A DNA stretch of 64,000 nt from Paracoccus subflavus (lineage in GTDB: Bacteria > Pseudomonadota > Alphaproteobacteria > Rhodobacterales > Rhodobacteraceae): contig NZ_SISK01000004.1 of assembly GCF_004310345.1 (NCBI RefSeq), positions 186,001 to 250,000 on the forward strand, in the 5' to 3' direction. Below, piece by piece: positions 14,664-23,274 of the stretch (its first letter is position 1; every line of letters starts with the position of its first letter). Under the pieces are notes generated by a model that saw nothing but the letters and a program-made list of their open reading frames with translations, had not been told where the DNA came from and did not search any database. The position numbers and the translations under genes were made by a program.

Positions 14664-17593
14664 GAGACTTCATCATCCCCCAATACCCGCCGGGCGCAGA
14701 ACCCCATGACGACCGCGACATGGGCACGCCTGCGAAACAGGGCGCCCCGGTCACGCTGACCGTGGACGGGTTCGCCATCACGGTCCCCGAGGGCACGTCG
14801 GTGATGCGCGCCGCCGCCGAGGCCGGGATCATGGTTCCCAAGCTGTGCGCCAGCGACAACATGGAGGCTTTCGGGTCCTGCCGGCTGTGCGTGGTGGAAA
14901 TCGAAGGCCGACGCGGCACGCCTGCGTCCTGCACCACGCCCGTAACCGAGGGGATGGTGGTCCACACCCAGTCCGACAAGCTGCGTCGGATGCGCAGGGG
15001 GGTGATGGAGCTGTATATCAGCGATCACCCGCTGGATTGCCTGACCTGCGCGGCCAACGGCGATTGCGAATTGCAGGACATGGCGGGCGCCGTGGGCCTG
15101 CGGGACGTGCGCTACAAGGCGCCCGAAGATCGCCCATTGCTGAACCATTTCGCCCAGCGCGACGGGGCGGGGGTGAATGCGCATTATCTTCCCAAGGACG
15201 AAAGCAATCCGTATTTCACCTTCGACCCGGCCAAGTGCATCGTCTGTTCCCGCTGCGTGCGGGCCTGCGAAGAGGTGCAGGGCACCTTTGCCCTGACCAT
15301 CGAAGGCCGGGGCTTTGACAGCCGTGTCAAGGCGGGCGCGATCGGCGATGACTTTCTGACCTCGGACTGCGTGTCCTGCGGCGCCTGCGTGCAGGCCTGT
15401 CCGACCGCGACCCTGCAGGAAAAGTCGGTGATCGAGCTGGGCACGCCCGAACGATCCGTCATCACCACCTGCGCCTATTGCGGCGTCGGCTGCAGCTTCA
15501 AGGCGGAACTGAACGGCGACCAGTTGGTGCGCATGGTTCCCTACAAGCACGGCAAGGCCAACCGCGGCCACAGTTGCGTCAAGGGCCGCTTTGCCTATGG
15601 TTATGCCCAGCACAAGGACCGCATCCTGAAGCCGATGATCCGCGACACCATCGACCAGCCGTGGCGCGAGGTCGAATGGGCCGAGGCGATGGCCTTTGCC
15701 GCCGCCAAATTGCGCGGCATCCAGGAAAGGTATGGCCGCAAGTCGGTCGGCGTCATCACCTCCAGCCGTTGCACCAACGAGGAAACCTATCTGGTCCAGA
15801 AACTGACCCGCGCGGTCTTCGGCAACAACAACACCGATACCTGCGCCCGCGTCTGCCATTCGCCCACCGGATACGGCCTGGGCAAGACCTATGGCACATC
15901 CGCCGGGACGCAGGATTTCGATTCCGTCGAACAGGCGGACGTGGTGATGATCATCGGGGCCAACCCGACCGACGGGCATCCGGTCTTTGCCAGCCGGCTG
16001 AAAAAGCGGCTGCGGCAGGGCGCCAGGCTGATCGTGGTCGATCCGCGCCGCACCGACATCGTGCGATCCGCCCATGTCGAGGCAACCCATCACCTGCCGT
16101 TGAAACCCGGCACAAATGTCGCCGTGGTCACCGCCATGGCCCATGTGATCGTGACCGAGGGCCTGTTCGATCAGGACTTCATCCGCACCCGCTGCGACTG
16201 GGACGAATTCCAGTTCTATGCCGATTTCGTCAGCGATCCGCGCCATAGCCCCGAGGCGGTCGAGATGCTGACCGGCGTTCCAGCCGCAGACCTGCGTGCG
16301 GCGGCCCGCCTGTATGCGACGGGGGGCAACGGCGCGATCTACTATGGTCTGGGCGTTACCGAGCACAGCCAGGGTTCGACCACCGTGATCGGCATTGCCA
16401 ACCTTGCCATGCTGACGGGCAACATCGGGCGGGTCGGCGTGGGCGTGAACCCGTTGCGGGGGCAGAACAACGTGCAGGGGGCCTGCGACATGGGATCGTT
16501 CCCCCACGAACTGCCCGGCTATCGCCATGTCAAGCTGCCCGATGTGCGCGCGATCTTCGAACAGGCCTGGGGTTGCACCATCGATCCCGAACCCGGTCTG
16601 CGTATCCCCAACATGCTGGACGCCGCGGTCGAGGGCACCTTCAAGGGCCTTTATTGCCAGGGCGAGGATATCCTGCAATCGGACCCGGACACCCACCATG
16701 TCGCGGCCGGTCTGGCGGCGATGGAATGCGTGATCGTCCACGACCTGTTCCTGAATGAAACCGCGAACTATGCCCATGTCTTCCTGCCGGGTTCGACCTT
16801 CCTGGAAAAGGACGGCACATTCACCAACGCCGAGCGCCGCATCAACCGCGTCCGCAAGGTGATGGCGCCGCGCAATGGCTATGAGGACTGGGAAATCACC
16901 CAGCTTCTGGCCAATGCCCTGCTGAAGGAAACGGGGGGCGCGGCCTGGCATTACACCCATCCCCGCCAGATCATGGAGGAAATCGCCGCCACCACCCCCA
17001 GCTTCGCCGGCGTCACCTATGAGGTGCTGGAGGAGAAGGGCTCGGTCCAGTGGCCCTGCAACGAGACGGTGCCCGACGGCACGCCGCTGATGCATGTGGA
17101 CGGCTTCGTATCGGGCAAGGGGCATTTCATGGTCACCGAATACGTCGCCACCGACGAACGCACCGGCCCGCGCTTTCCGCTGCTGATGACCACGGGACGC
17201 ATCCTGTCGCAGTACAACGTGGGCGCGCAGACCCGGCGAACCGAAAACGTCGTCTGGCATCCCGAGGACGTGCTGGAGATCAACCCGCATGACGCCGAAC
17301 AGCGCGGCATCAAGGACGGCGACTGGGTCCGCCTGGCCTCGCGCGCGGGGGAAACCACGCTGCGGGCGATCCTGACGGACCGGGTCGCGGCAGGAGTGGT
17401 TTATACGACCTTCCATCACCCCGCGACGCAGGCTAACGTGGTCACGACCGATTTTTCGGACTGGGCCACGAACTGCCCCGAATACAAGGTGACGGCGGTG
17501 CAGGTCAGCCTGTCGAACGGGCCTTCGGACTGGCAGGAACGGTATGGCGAACAGGCCGAACGGTCGCGGCGGATTCTGACCGCGGCGGAGTAG
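14660..17593 (+). CDS. fdsA: NAD-dependent formate dehydrogenase alpha subunit (Mo-bis-MGD catalytic)
   Basis: A 977-residue catalytic subunit oxidising formate to CO2 at a molybdenum bis-MGD centre. Clusters are readable in order: [2Fe-2S] C63, C74, C77, C91; His-Cys3 [4Fe-4S] H123, C127, C130, C136; two ferredoxin clusters C193/C196/C199/C203 and C237/C240/C243/C247; and the Mo-domain [4Fe-4S] C271/C274/C278/C306. The Mo ligand is Cys399, followed by His400 (ARVCHSPTG), so this is the cysteine form, not selenocysteine. The C-terminal dinucleotide-binding domain includes TTGRILSQYNVGAQTRR. It has no Tat signal, consistent with a cytoplasmic enzyme. The FdsABG enzyme of Rhodobacter capsulatus is the closest described type. 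Confidence 0.96.
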   Translation: MRDFIIPQYPPGAEPHDDRDMGTPAKQGAPVTLTVDGFAITVPEGTSVMRAAAEAGIMVPKLCASDNMEAFGSCRLCVVEIEGRRGTPASCTTPVTEGMVVHTQSDKLRRMRRGVMELYISDHPLDCLTCAANGDCELQDMAGAVGLRDVRYKAPEDRPLLNHFAQRDGAGVNAHYLPKDESNPYFTFDPAKCIVCSRCVRACEEVQGTFALTIEGRGFDSRVKAGAIGDDFLTSDCVSCGACVQACPTATLQEKSVIELGTPERSVITTCAYCGVGCSFKAELNGDQLVRMVPYKHGKANRGHSCVKGRFAYGYAQHKDRILKPMIRDTIDQPWREVEWAEAMAFAAAKLRGIQERYGRKSVGVITSSRCTNEETYLVQKLTRAVFGNNNTDTCARVCHSPTGYGLGKTYGTSAGTQDFDSVEQADVVMIIGANPTDGHPVFASRLKKRLRQGARLIVVDPRRTDIVRSAHVEATHHLPLKPGTNVAVVTAMAHVIVTEGLFDQDFIRTRCDWDEFQFYADFVSDPRHSPEAVEMLTGVPAADLRAAARLYATGGNGAIYYGLGVTEHSQGSTTVIGIANLAMLTGNIGRVGVGVNPLRGQNNVQGACDMGSFPHELPGYRHVKLPDVRAIFEQAWGCTIDPEPGLRIPNMLDAAVEGTFKGLYCQGEDILQSDPDTHHVAAGLAAMECVIVHDLFLNETANYAHVFLPGSTFLEKDGTFTNAERRINRVRKVMAPRNGYEDWEITQLLANALLKETGGAAWHYTHPRQIMEEIAATTPSFAGVTYEVLEEKGSVQWPCNETVPDGTPLMHVDGFVSGKGHFMVTEYVATDERTGPRFPLLMTTGRILSQYNVGAQTRRTENVVWHPEDVLEINPHDAEQRGIKDGDWVRLASRAGETTLRAILTDRVAAGVVYTTFHHPATQANVVTTDFSDWATNCPEYKVTAVQVSLSNGPSDWQERYGEQAERSRRILTAAE

Positions 17594-17596
17594 AGG

Positions 17597-18421
17597 ATGG
17601 ACTTGCCTTCGCCCTTCGGGGCCACGACTGCCATGCAGCACCGGTCCGACGGGGGGGTGACGATCAGCCGTGACCTGCCCGAGGAAATGGCGGTCGCCAT
17701 GGTCTATGACGGCACCACCCATGCCGTGATGATGGCGACACCGGCCGATATCGAGGATTTCGCGGCGGGCTTTTCGCTGACCGAAGGGATCGTGGCGGGC
17801 ATCGACCAGATCGCCTCCTGCGATGTGATCGCGCATCCGAAGGGAATCGAGGCGCAGATGTGGCTGGCCGAGGATCGGGGCGCGGCCTTGGCGGCACGCC
17901 GCCGCACCCTGGCCGGGCCGGTCGGCTGCGGCTTGTGCGGCATCGACAGCATCGAGGCCGCGATGCGGTCCTTGCCGGAGGTTGCAGACCGGGGGCCCAT
18001 GCTGACAGACGGTGAGATCGCATCCGCCGTGCTGTCCCTGCGCGACTGGCAGCCCTTGCACGACCGCACGCGGGCGGTCCATGCGGCCGGCTTCATGCTG
18101 CCGGGGCAGGGGGTGGTCCTGGCACGAGAGGATGTCGGCCGACACAATGCGCTGGACAAGCTGATCGGCGCCATGGCGTGGCAAGGCATCGACCCCGCGC
18201 AGGGGGCCATCGTGCTGACCAGCCGGGTATCGACCGAGATGGTGCAGAAATGCGTGATGGCGGGCTGTTCGGTCCTGATCGCCGTGTCCGCCCCCACCCT
18301 CCACGCCCTGCGCCTGGCTCAGGACGCGGGCCTGACCCTGGCCGCATTCGCGCGCGGCGAAGGGTTCGAGCTGTTCTGCCACCCCCAGCGCCTGCGGGCA
18401 AAGGTGCCTCATGTCGCCTGA
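17597..18421 (+). CDS. fdhD: Formate dehydrogenase accessory sulfurtransferase FdhD
   Basis: A 274-residue FdhD/FdsC protein that transfers sulfur to the bis-MGD cofactor before insertion into FdsA. It has the conserved sulfur-carrying pair C111-x2-C114 (GPVGCGLCGIDS), the LTEGIV segment and AREDVGRHNALDKLIG, which binds the cofactor. It starts 3 bases after the fdsA stop and overlaps fdsD by 11 bases. In this operon type the gene is also called fdsC. Confidence 0.93.
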   Translation: MDLPSPFGATTAMQHRSDGGVTISRDLPEEMAVAMVYDGTTHAVMMATPADIEDFAAGFSLTEGIVAGIDQIASCDVIAHPKGIEAQMWLAEDRGAALAARRRTLAGPVGCGLCGIDSIEAAMRSLPEVADRGPMLTDGEIASAVLSLRDWQPLHDRTRAVHAAGFMLPGQGVVLAREDVGRHNALDKLIGAMAWQGIDPAQGAIVLTSRVSTEMVQKCVMAGCSVLIAVSAPTLHALRLAQDAGLTLAAFARGEGFELFCHPQRLRAKVPHVA

Positions 18422-18611
18422 AAAGATGGTCACGATGGCCAATCAGATCGCCGCCTTTTTCGACAGCCAGCCGGGCAGCGCCCCGGACCTGATCGCCGAT
18501 CATCTGAAGGATTACTGGGAGCCCAGGATGCGCGACCAGCTTCGGGCCTATTGCCAGGCGGGGGGCGGCGGTCTGCGCCCTTCGGTCGAGCAGGCCGTGC
18601 TCCGGTTGTGA
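18411..18611 (+). CDS. fdsD: Formate dehydrogenase delta subunit
   Basis: A 66-residue small subunit of the FdsABG complex (MSPEKMVTMANQIAAFFDSQ ... HLKDYWEPRMRDQL). The KMVTMANQIAAFF and FWxPRM-like (YWEPRMR) segments mark the family. It is required for assembly or maturation of the active enzyme rather than catalysis. It overlaps the end of fdhD by 11 bases and closes the fds operon. Confidence 0.9.
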   Translation: MSPEKMVTMANQIAAFFDSQPGSAPDLIADHLKDYWEPRMRDQLRAYCQAGGGGLRPSVEQAVLRL

Positions 18612-18676
18612 CCGCATCGTCATGAAACCGTTCGGCCGGATTGCGGGTTGACCGGCGCATTCAGAACGGGGGACCG

Positions 18677-19669
18677 ATGCCGAATTCAGTAGGGCCGGCT
18701 TCAGAGAGGCCGGATTCGGGGGGGCCGAATTCGGGGGGGCCGGTGGATCTGGCAGCCTGCCGCCTTTGCGTCGTCGGAAACCAGACCTCGGGGCGCAAGG
18801 ACGCGCAGGCGCAGGCCGATCCGATCCGCAAGGCGCTTTCAGGCAAGGTGGCCGCGTTAGAGATTCGGCTGACCGCACGGGGCGACGGGATTGCCGCCTT
18901 GGCCCGGCAGGCCGTGTCGGATGGCTTTGACATCATCGTGGCATTGGGGGGCGACGGCACACAGGCCGCCGTCGCGGGCGCCCTAGCGGGTACGGACCGG
19001 ATCATGGGCGTGCTGCCGGGCGGCACCTTCAACTATTTCGCCCGCGATCTTGGCGTCGGGGAGACGATCGAGGATGCGCTTGAGACCATACTGGCCGGAC
19101 ATGCGGCGCCGGTGGATATCGGGCAGATCGACGATCTGGTCTTTCTGAACAATGTCAGCCTGGGCATCTATCCCCATATCCTCAAGACCCGGGAAGGCAT
19201 TTACAAGCGATGGGGACGGTCGCGGATCGCGGCCTATTGGTCGGTTTTGGTGGCATTGCGCCGGCTGCGCCATCCCATGCAGATCACGGCCATCGTCAAA
19301 GGGCGCCCGCAAAGCTATTCGACCGCCCTGGTCTTCGTGGCACGCAGCGCCTATCAACTGGACGCATTCGGGCTAGAGGGGGCGGATGCCGTCCGTGATG
19401 GGCGGATGGCCGTGCTGATCGCCCGCGCGCGCAGGCCGCTGCCGTTGTTGCGGTCGGCGCTGCGGCTGGCCGTGGGCCTTGGCGCCAAGGACAGCGATTT
19501 CGACCTGATCCTTGCCGACAGTCTGGTGATCGAAACCCGCAAGCGCCGGCCGCTGATTGCCCATGACGGCGAAAAGACGCGGCTGGATAGCCCTCTTGAC
19601 CTGCAGGTCCGGCATGGTGCGCTGACGGTCCTGGTGCCGCCCGTCCCGGCCGGCGGGGCCGGGACGTGA
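18677..19669 (+). CDS. Diacylglycerol/lipid kinase family protein (BmrU/YegS-like)
   Basis: A 330-residue protein with a DAGK catalytic domain. The nucleotide-binding motif ALGGDGTQAAVAGAL is followed by GVLPGGTFNYFARDLG (the PxGTxN block) and NNVSLGIYPHIL. The family phosphorylates diacylglycerol or related lipids; some members have other lipid substrates. The first ~22 residues are a low-complexity Pro-x-Ser-Gly-Gly-like repeat encoded by 15-bp tandem repeats. The ATG at 18677 has GGGGGA upstream. The next gene, a metallophosphoesterase, starts on its stop codon (GTGA), so the two are translationally coupled. It lies 65 bases after fdsD and might be read through from the fds operon. Confidence 0.82.
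   Translation: MPNSVGPASERPDSGGPNSGGPVDLAACRLCVVGNQTSGRKDAQAQADPIRKALSGKVAALEIRLTARGDGIAALARQAVSDGFDIIVALGGDGTQAAVAGALAGTDRIMGVLPGGTFNYFARDLGVGETIEDALETILAGHAAPVDIGQIDDLVFLNNVSLGIYPHILKTREGIYKRWGRSRIAAYWSVLVALRRLRHPMQITAIVKGRPQSYSTALVFVARSAYQLDAFGLEGADAVRDGRMAVLIARARRPLPLLRSALRLAVGLGAKDSDFDLILADSLVIETRKRRPLIAHDGEKTRLDSPLDLQVRHGALTVLVPPVPAGGAGT
18679..18738 (+). repeat. four tandem 15-bp in-frame repeats at the 5' end of the lipid kinase gene
   Basis: Four consecutive 15-base units all begin GCCG(A/G)(A/C)TTC and the last two end in a run of G. They start on the last base of the start codon and encode PNSVG-PASER-PDSGG-PNSGG. Units 3 and 4 differ at one position. The unit is a multiple of three, so copy-number change keeps the frame. 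Confidence 0.85.
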
Positions 19670-20514
19670 CCCGGATCGTTCATCTGTCGGACCTGCATTT
19701 CGGATATCACCGCGCCGATCTTGTTGCCCCACTGCTGGATCGCATCAACGGGGCGGGGGCCGACCTGGTGGTCGTGACCGGCGATCTGACCCATCGTGCA
19801 AGGGCCGCGCAATTCCGCATGGCCCGCGACTTCCTGTCACGGATCGCCCCGCCCGTGATGGCGGTTGCAGGCAATCACGACGTGCCGCTCTATAACCTGC
19901 CGGTGCGGCTTCTGGCCCCCTATTGCGGTTATCGGCGTGCCGTCAGCCCGGCCCTGGCCCCGCTCCGGCAGGTCGGCCCGGTGTGTGTGCTGGGCCTGAA
20001 CAGCGTCGATCCGCTGGCGGTGCAGAAGGGGCGCATCCGCCGGGCCGATCTTCGGCGGCTGACAGCGGGCCTGGACGGGGGCGCGATGAATGTCGTGGCC
20101 CTGCATCATCCGCTGGAGCACCTGCCCGCCGTGGACAAGGATCTGCCCCGGAACGCGACCCAGGCGCTTGCCCGGATCGAGCGGGCGGGCGCGCAGGTGG
20201 TGCTGTCGGGGCACCTGCATGTCTGGGCGACAGACGCCATGCTGGAACAGACCGCCCATCCCGGACTTCTCCAGATCCAGGCGGGAACGGCGCTGTGCGC
20301 GCGGCCCTCGGACCGGCAGAACGAATTTGCGGTGCTGCAGTTCGACGGTCCCGTGATCCACATCGAACGACACATCGCTCCGATGGCCGAGGCCGGGTTT
20401 CGCCCGCCGATCCACGAGCGTTTCTCGCGGCAGGGCGGCATCTGGCGGGCGCATCAGCCGCCCGAAACGCCGATCGTTCCGGGCGCGACGGAAACCGCCT
20501 TCAGCACCGCCTGA
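19666..20514 (+). CDS. Metallophosphoesterase (calcineurin-like)
   Basis: A 282-residue dimetal phosphoesterase with the full motif series: IVHLSDLHFGYH (D, H), VVTGDLTHRA (GD), VAGNHDVPLYN (GNHD), LHHPLEH and SGHLHVWA (GHxH). The class hydrolyses phosphomonoesters or diesters such as cyclic nucleotides or lipid-linked phosphates. The GTG start at 19666 overlaps the lipid-kinase stop (GTGA). Its 3' end overlaps the 3' end of modC on the other strand by 61 bases. No signal peptide is seen, so it is probably cytoplasmic. Coupling to a lipid kinase hints at phospholipid turnover, which is inference. Confidence 0.87.
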   Translation: MTRIVHLSDLHFGYHRADLVAPLLDRINGAGADLVVVTGDLTHRARAAQFRMARDFLSRIAPPVMAVAGNHDVPLYNLPVRLLAPYCGYRRAVSPALAPLRQVGPVCVLGLNSVDPLAVQKGRIRRADLRRLTAGLDGGAMNVVALHHPLEHLPAVDKDLPRNATQALARIERAGAQVVLSGHLHVWATDAMLEQTAHPGLLQIQAGTALCARPSDRQNEFAVLQFDGPVIHIERHIAPMAEAGFRPPIHERFSRQGGIWRAHQPPETPIVPGATETAFSTA

Positions 20515-21545
20515 ACCGGCATTCCAGGCGCCAGCTTCAGGGCCGTGGCGGATCGGGCGGTGACGCGAGACAGGATCGTCTGGTTTCCGGCATCCAGCCG
20601 GACAAGAACGCCGCCCGCCGTGTCCGTCAGATCGCGGACGCGGGCCGGGATCACGTTCAGGGCGGAAATGCCGTGCAATTCTTCCGTGGCGATCATCACG
20701 TCCTGCGCCAGAATGCGCAGCCGCAGCAGCGTTCCCGGCGGGGCTGCGACATATGGCACGAACAGCGTGCCGGCCGGGATGGCCAGCCGGGTCAGGCCGT
20801 CCGGTTCCTGCGCCGCGATCCGGGCGGTCAGGACGGCGCCGGTCTGGTCCTGCCCCAGAAGCGGGGCAACGGCCGGGTCCGACAAGACCCTGGACACCGA
20901 TCCCGCCACCGCGACAATCCCGTCCGTCAGCATGACCACATGGGTCGCAAGGCGCGCGACCTCGGCGGCCGCATGGCTGACATACAGGATCGGCAGTCCC
21001 GCCTGATCGCGCAGCCGTTCAAGATAGGGCAGGATTTCGTCCTTTCGCGCCTGGTCGAGCGCCGCCAGGGGTTCGTCCATCAACAGCAGACGGGGATGGG
21101 ACAGCAAGGCCCGGCCCAGGGCCACCCGCTGCCGTTCGCCCCCGGACAGGGCTGCGGGACGGCGCCTCAGCAAATGCCCGATGCCCAGCAGGTCCACGAC
21201 ATCGTCCAGATGCGCCGCCCGGCCCCCTCCGCGGCCCGTGAACCAGTGGCCGAACAGCAGGTTCTGCCGGACGCTCAGATGCGGAAACAGCCGGGAGTCC
21301 TGAAACACGTAGCCCACGCCCCGCCGGTGCGGAGGCAGCCAAAGCCCTTGGGCGCTGTCCGTCAGCACGTCGTTTCCCACGGCAATGCGCCCCGATTGCG
21401 GGCGCAGCAGCCCCGCCACCGCGTTCACCACCGTTGTCTTGCCCGACCCGGATGGACCGAACAGCACCGTCAGCCCGGCGGGCGCCTCGAAGGCCGCATC
21501 CAGTACAAAGCCCTTGAACTCGTGCCGCAGCCTGACCGACAGCAT
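20454..21545 (-). CDS. modC: Molybdate ABC transporter ATP-binding protein
   Basis: A 363-residue ATPase of the molybdate importer. Walker A is LFGPSGSGKTTVVNAVAG, the signature LSGGERQRVALGRALL and Walker B LLLMDEPLAALD. The C-terminal ~70 residues are a TOBE/Mop domain (SALNVIPARVRDLTDT ... LSRVTARSATALKLAPG) that binds molybdate and feeds back on transport. The ATG at 21545 shares its first base with the modB stop (TGATG). The last 61 bases overlap the metallophosphoesterase gene on the opposite strand, so the two transcripts are complementary there. Confidence 0.94.
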   Translation of the reverse strand: MLSVRLRHEFKGFVLDAAFEAPAGLTVLFGPSGSGKTTVVNAVAGLLRPQSGRIAVGNDVLTDSAQGLWLPPHRRGVGYVFQDSRLFPHLSVRQNLLFGHWFTGRGGGRAAHLDDVVDLLGIGHLLRRRPAALSGGERQRVALGRALLSHPRLLLMDEPLAALDQARKDEILPYLERLRDQAGLPILYVSHAAAEVARLATHVVMLTDGIVAVAGSVSRVLSDPAVAPLLGQDQTGAVLTARIAAQEPDGLTRLAIPAGTLFVPYVAAPPGTLLRLRILAQDVMIATEELHGISALNVIPARVRDLTDTAGGVLVRLDAGNQTILSRVTARSATALKLAPGMPVQAVLKAVSVAPGTIGVSGG

Positions 21546-22240
21546 CACCCGCCCCGGATGCGCCGGGCGATCGCGCGCGACAGCCATTCGGACAGGAACA
21601 GGGCCGCGATGGCGATGGCGATGGCGGTGGCGACCAGCCGTGCGGCAGCGGCCTCGCCCCCCGGCACCTGCAAGACCGCATAGATCGCCGAGGGCAGGGT
21701 CTGCGTCTGGCCGGGAATGTTCGACACGAAGGTGATGGTGGCGCCGAATTCCCCCATCGCCTTGGCAAAGGCCAGGATCGCACCGGCCAGGATGCCCGGC
21801 AGGATCAGGGGCAGCGTGACGGTCAGGAACACCCAGGGCCGCGCGGCGCCCAGGGTCGAGGCTGCCTGCTCCAGCCGCGGATCCACCGCCTCGACCGCCA
21901 GCCGGATGGCGCGGACCATCAGCGGAAAGGCCATGATCGCCGCCGCAAGGGCGGCCCCGGTCCAGCGAAAGGCAATGACGATGCCGAACTGGTCCAGCCA
22001 CTGCCCGACCACACCCCGTCGCCCGAAGATCACAAGCAGCAGATAGCCCGTGACGACCGGCGGCAGCACCAGGGGCAGATGCACCAGCCCGTTCAGCACC
22101 CCGTGTCCGGGAAAGCGCCAGCGCGCCAGGGCATAGGCGACCAGGATGCCCAGGGGCAGGCTGGCGGCCACCGCCCACAGCGATACCCGCAGCGACAGCC
22201 GCACCGCCTGCCAGCCTTCGGGTGTCAGCCAGTCGGCCAT
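21545..22240 (-). CDS. modB: Molybdate ABC transporter permease
   Basis: A 231-residue inner-membrane permease with about five transmembrane helices and the EAA loop (EQAASTLGAARPWVFLTVTLP) that docks on ModC. Other family marks are LPPVVTGYLLLVIFGRRG and AKAMGEFGATITFVSNIPG. Length and order modA-modB-modC are standard. It starts one base after the modA stop. Confidence 0.94.
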   Translation of the reverse strand: MADWLTPEGWQAVRLSLRVSLWAVAASLPLGILVAYALARWRFPGHGVLNGLVHLPLVLPPVVTGYLLLVIFGRRGVVGQWLDQFGIVIAFRWTGAALAAAIMAFPLMVRAIRLAVEAVDPRLEQAASTLGAARPWVFLTVTLPLILPGILAGAILAFAKAMGEFGATITFVSNIPGQTQTLPSAIYAVLQVPGGEAAAARLVATAIAIAIAALFLSEWLSRAIARRIRGG

Positions 22241-22241
22241 C

Positions 22242-22988
22242 TCAGCCGATCACCAGAAAGCCGTGGCGTTCAAAGATCGCGCGCGCCATGCTGCCCGACA
22301 GGGTATCGAAAAAGGCCCGGTCAGCGTCGTCCACAGCCCCCTTCAGCAGGGCGGCGGGATAGGTGATCGCGGGATGGCTGTCGGCAGGAAATTCGCCCAC
22401 GATGGTCACATCGTCCTCGGCATCCGCATCGGTGGCATAGACGATGCCCAAGGGTGCCTCGGCGGTCGCGACCAGGGCCAGTGCGGCACGCACGTTGTCC
22501 GATTGCGCGACATCGGCCCGAACGTCGTCCCACAGGCCAAGGGTTTCGAGTGCGGCCTTGCCGTATCGTCCGGCAGGAACGGAATCGACCAGGGCCATGG
22601 CCAGCTTGCCCCCCTCCAGCAAGGCGGGCAGGTCGGTATCGGCGCCGATCCGCACCGGCGGGGCATCGGCGCTAGGCGCGATCAGGACCAGACGATTGCC
22701 CAGAATGTCGGCCCGGGTCCGCACCAAACCGTCCTTTGCTACCTCATCCATCCAGCCGGCATCGGCCGAGACGAACAGATCGGCGGGAGCGCCCCGGAGG
22801 ATCTGGCTGGCCAGGGTATTCGAGCCGGCATAGGACAGCGTGACCTGATGCCCGGTTTCCGCCGTGAACCGGGCGGCCACCTCGTCAAGGGCGGTTTTGA
22901 GCGATGCCGCCGCGAAAACCACGACCTCCTCGGCCCGGATCGGCAGCGGAACCAGCGACAGCATGGCGGCAAGCAGGGCAGGGCGCAT
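22242..22988 (-). CDS. modA: Molybdate ABC transporter substrate-binding protein
   Basis: A 248-residue periplasmic protein with an N-terminal Sec signal (about 1-19, cut after IRA) and the ModA core: VFAAASLKTALDEVAARF, YAGSNTLASQILRGAPADLF (oxyanion-binding Ser), VDSVPAGRYGKAALETLG and APLGIVYATDA. It delivers molybdate to ModBC. It is the first gene of the minus-strand mod operon, with a ModE-like palindrome about 60 bases upstream of its start. The operon supplies molybdenum for the nearby formate dehydrogenase among other enzymes. Confidence 0.94.
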   Translation of the reverse strand: MRPALLAAMLSLVPLPIRAEEVVVFAAASLKTALDEVAARFTAETGHQVTLSYAGSNTLASQILRGAPADLFVSADAGWMDEVAKDGLVRTRADILGNRLVLIAPSADAPPVRIGADTDLPALLEGGKLAMALVDSVPAGRYGKAALETLGLWDDVRADVAQSDNVRAALALVATAEAPLGIVYATDADAEDDVTIVGEFPADSHPAITYPAALLKGAVDDADRAFFDTLSGSMARAIFERHGFLVIG

Positions 22989-23048
22989 CGAAACCTCGCT
23001 GGCGATATGTCCGAGGGAACTTATCGGTTTCCCGTTGTCTCAGGCAAG

Positions 23049-23072
23049 CGGTATTTCCAGGCGGAAATATCG
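23049..23072. promoter_or_regulatory. ModE-like Mo-box upstream of modA
   Basis: CGGTATTTC-N6-GAAATATCG is a 24-bp near-perfect palindrome (one mismatch between arms) 61-84 bases upstream of the modA start. Its architecture, CGnTATnTn-N6-mirror, matches the known ModE/MopA Mo-box pattern CGnTATATA-N6-TATATAnCG in spacing and in most positions. Binding would repress modABC when molybdate is plentiful. No modE gene is in the window. Confidence 0.6.
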
Positions 23073-23274
23073 AGGGAAATCACTATTGAGTTGAAAGTCG
23101 CGCCGAATATGAGTATTTGACCGCCAGTCTTGCGGATAACGGGGTCACAACAGGCCGTATTCGAACGGGTCGGGCATCCTGCCGCGACCCTTTGTCGTTC
23201 CCGGAAGGCATCATAAAGACCGGCGGAGCCAACCGCATGGCCTGAAAAATCGTCGTAAAGGAACCCGATCATAT

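Noticed and set aside
16000..16100. selenocysteine (in-frame TGA) in the formate dehydrogenase
   Set aside because: fdsA is open throughout and has Cys399 at the Mo-ligand position.
14282..18442. 1,386-codon open frame on the minus strand over the fds operon
   Set aside because: Antisense to fdsA and fdhD, no domain signals; composition typical of a mirror frame.
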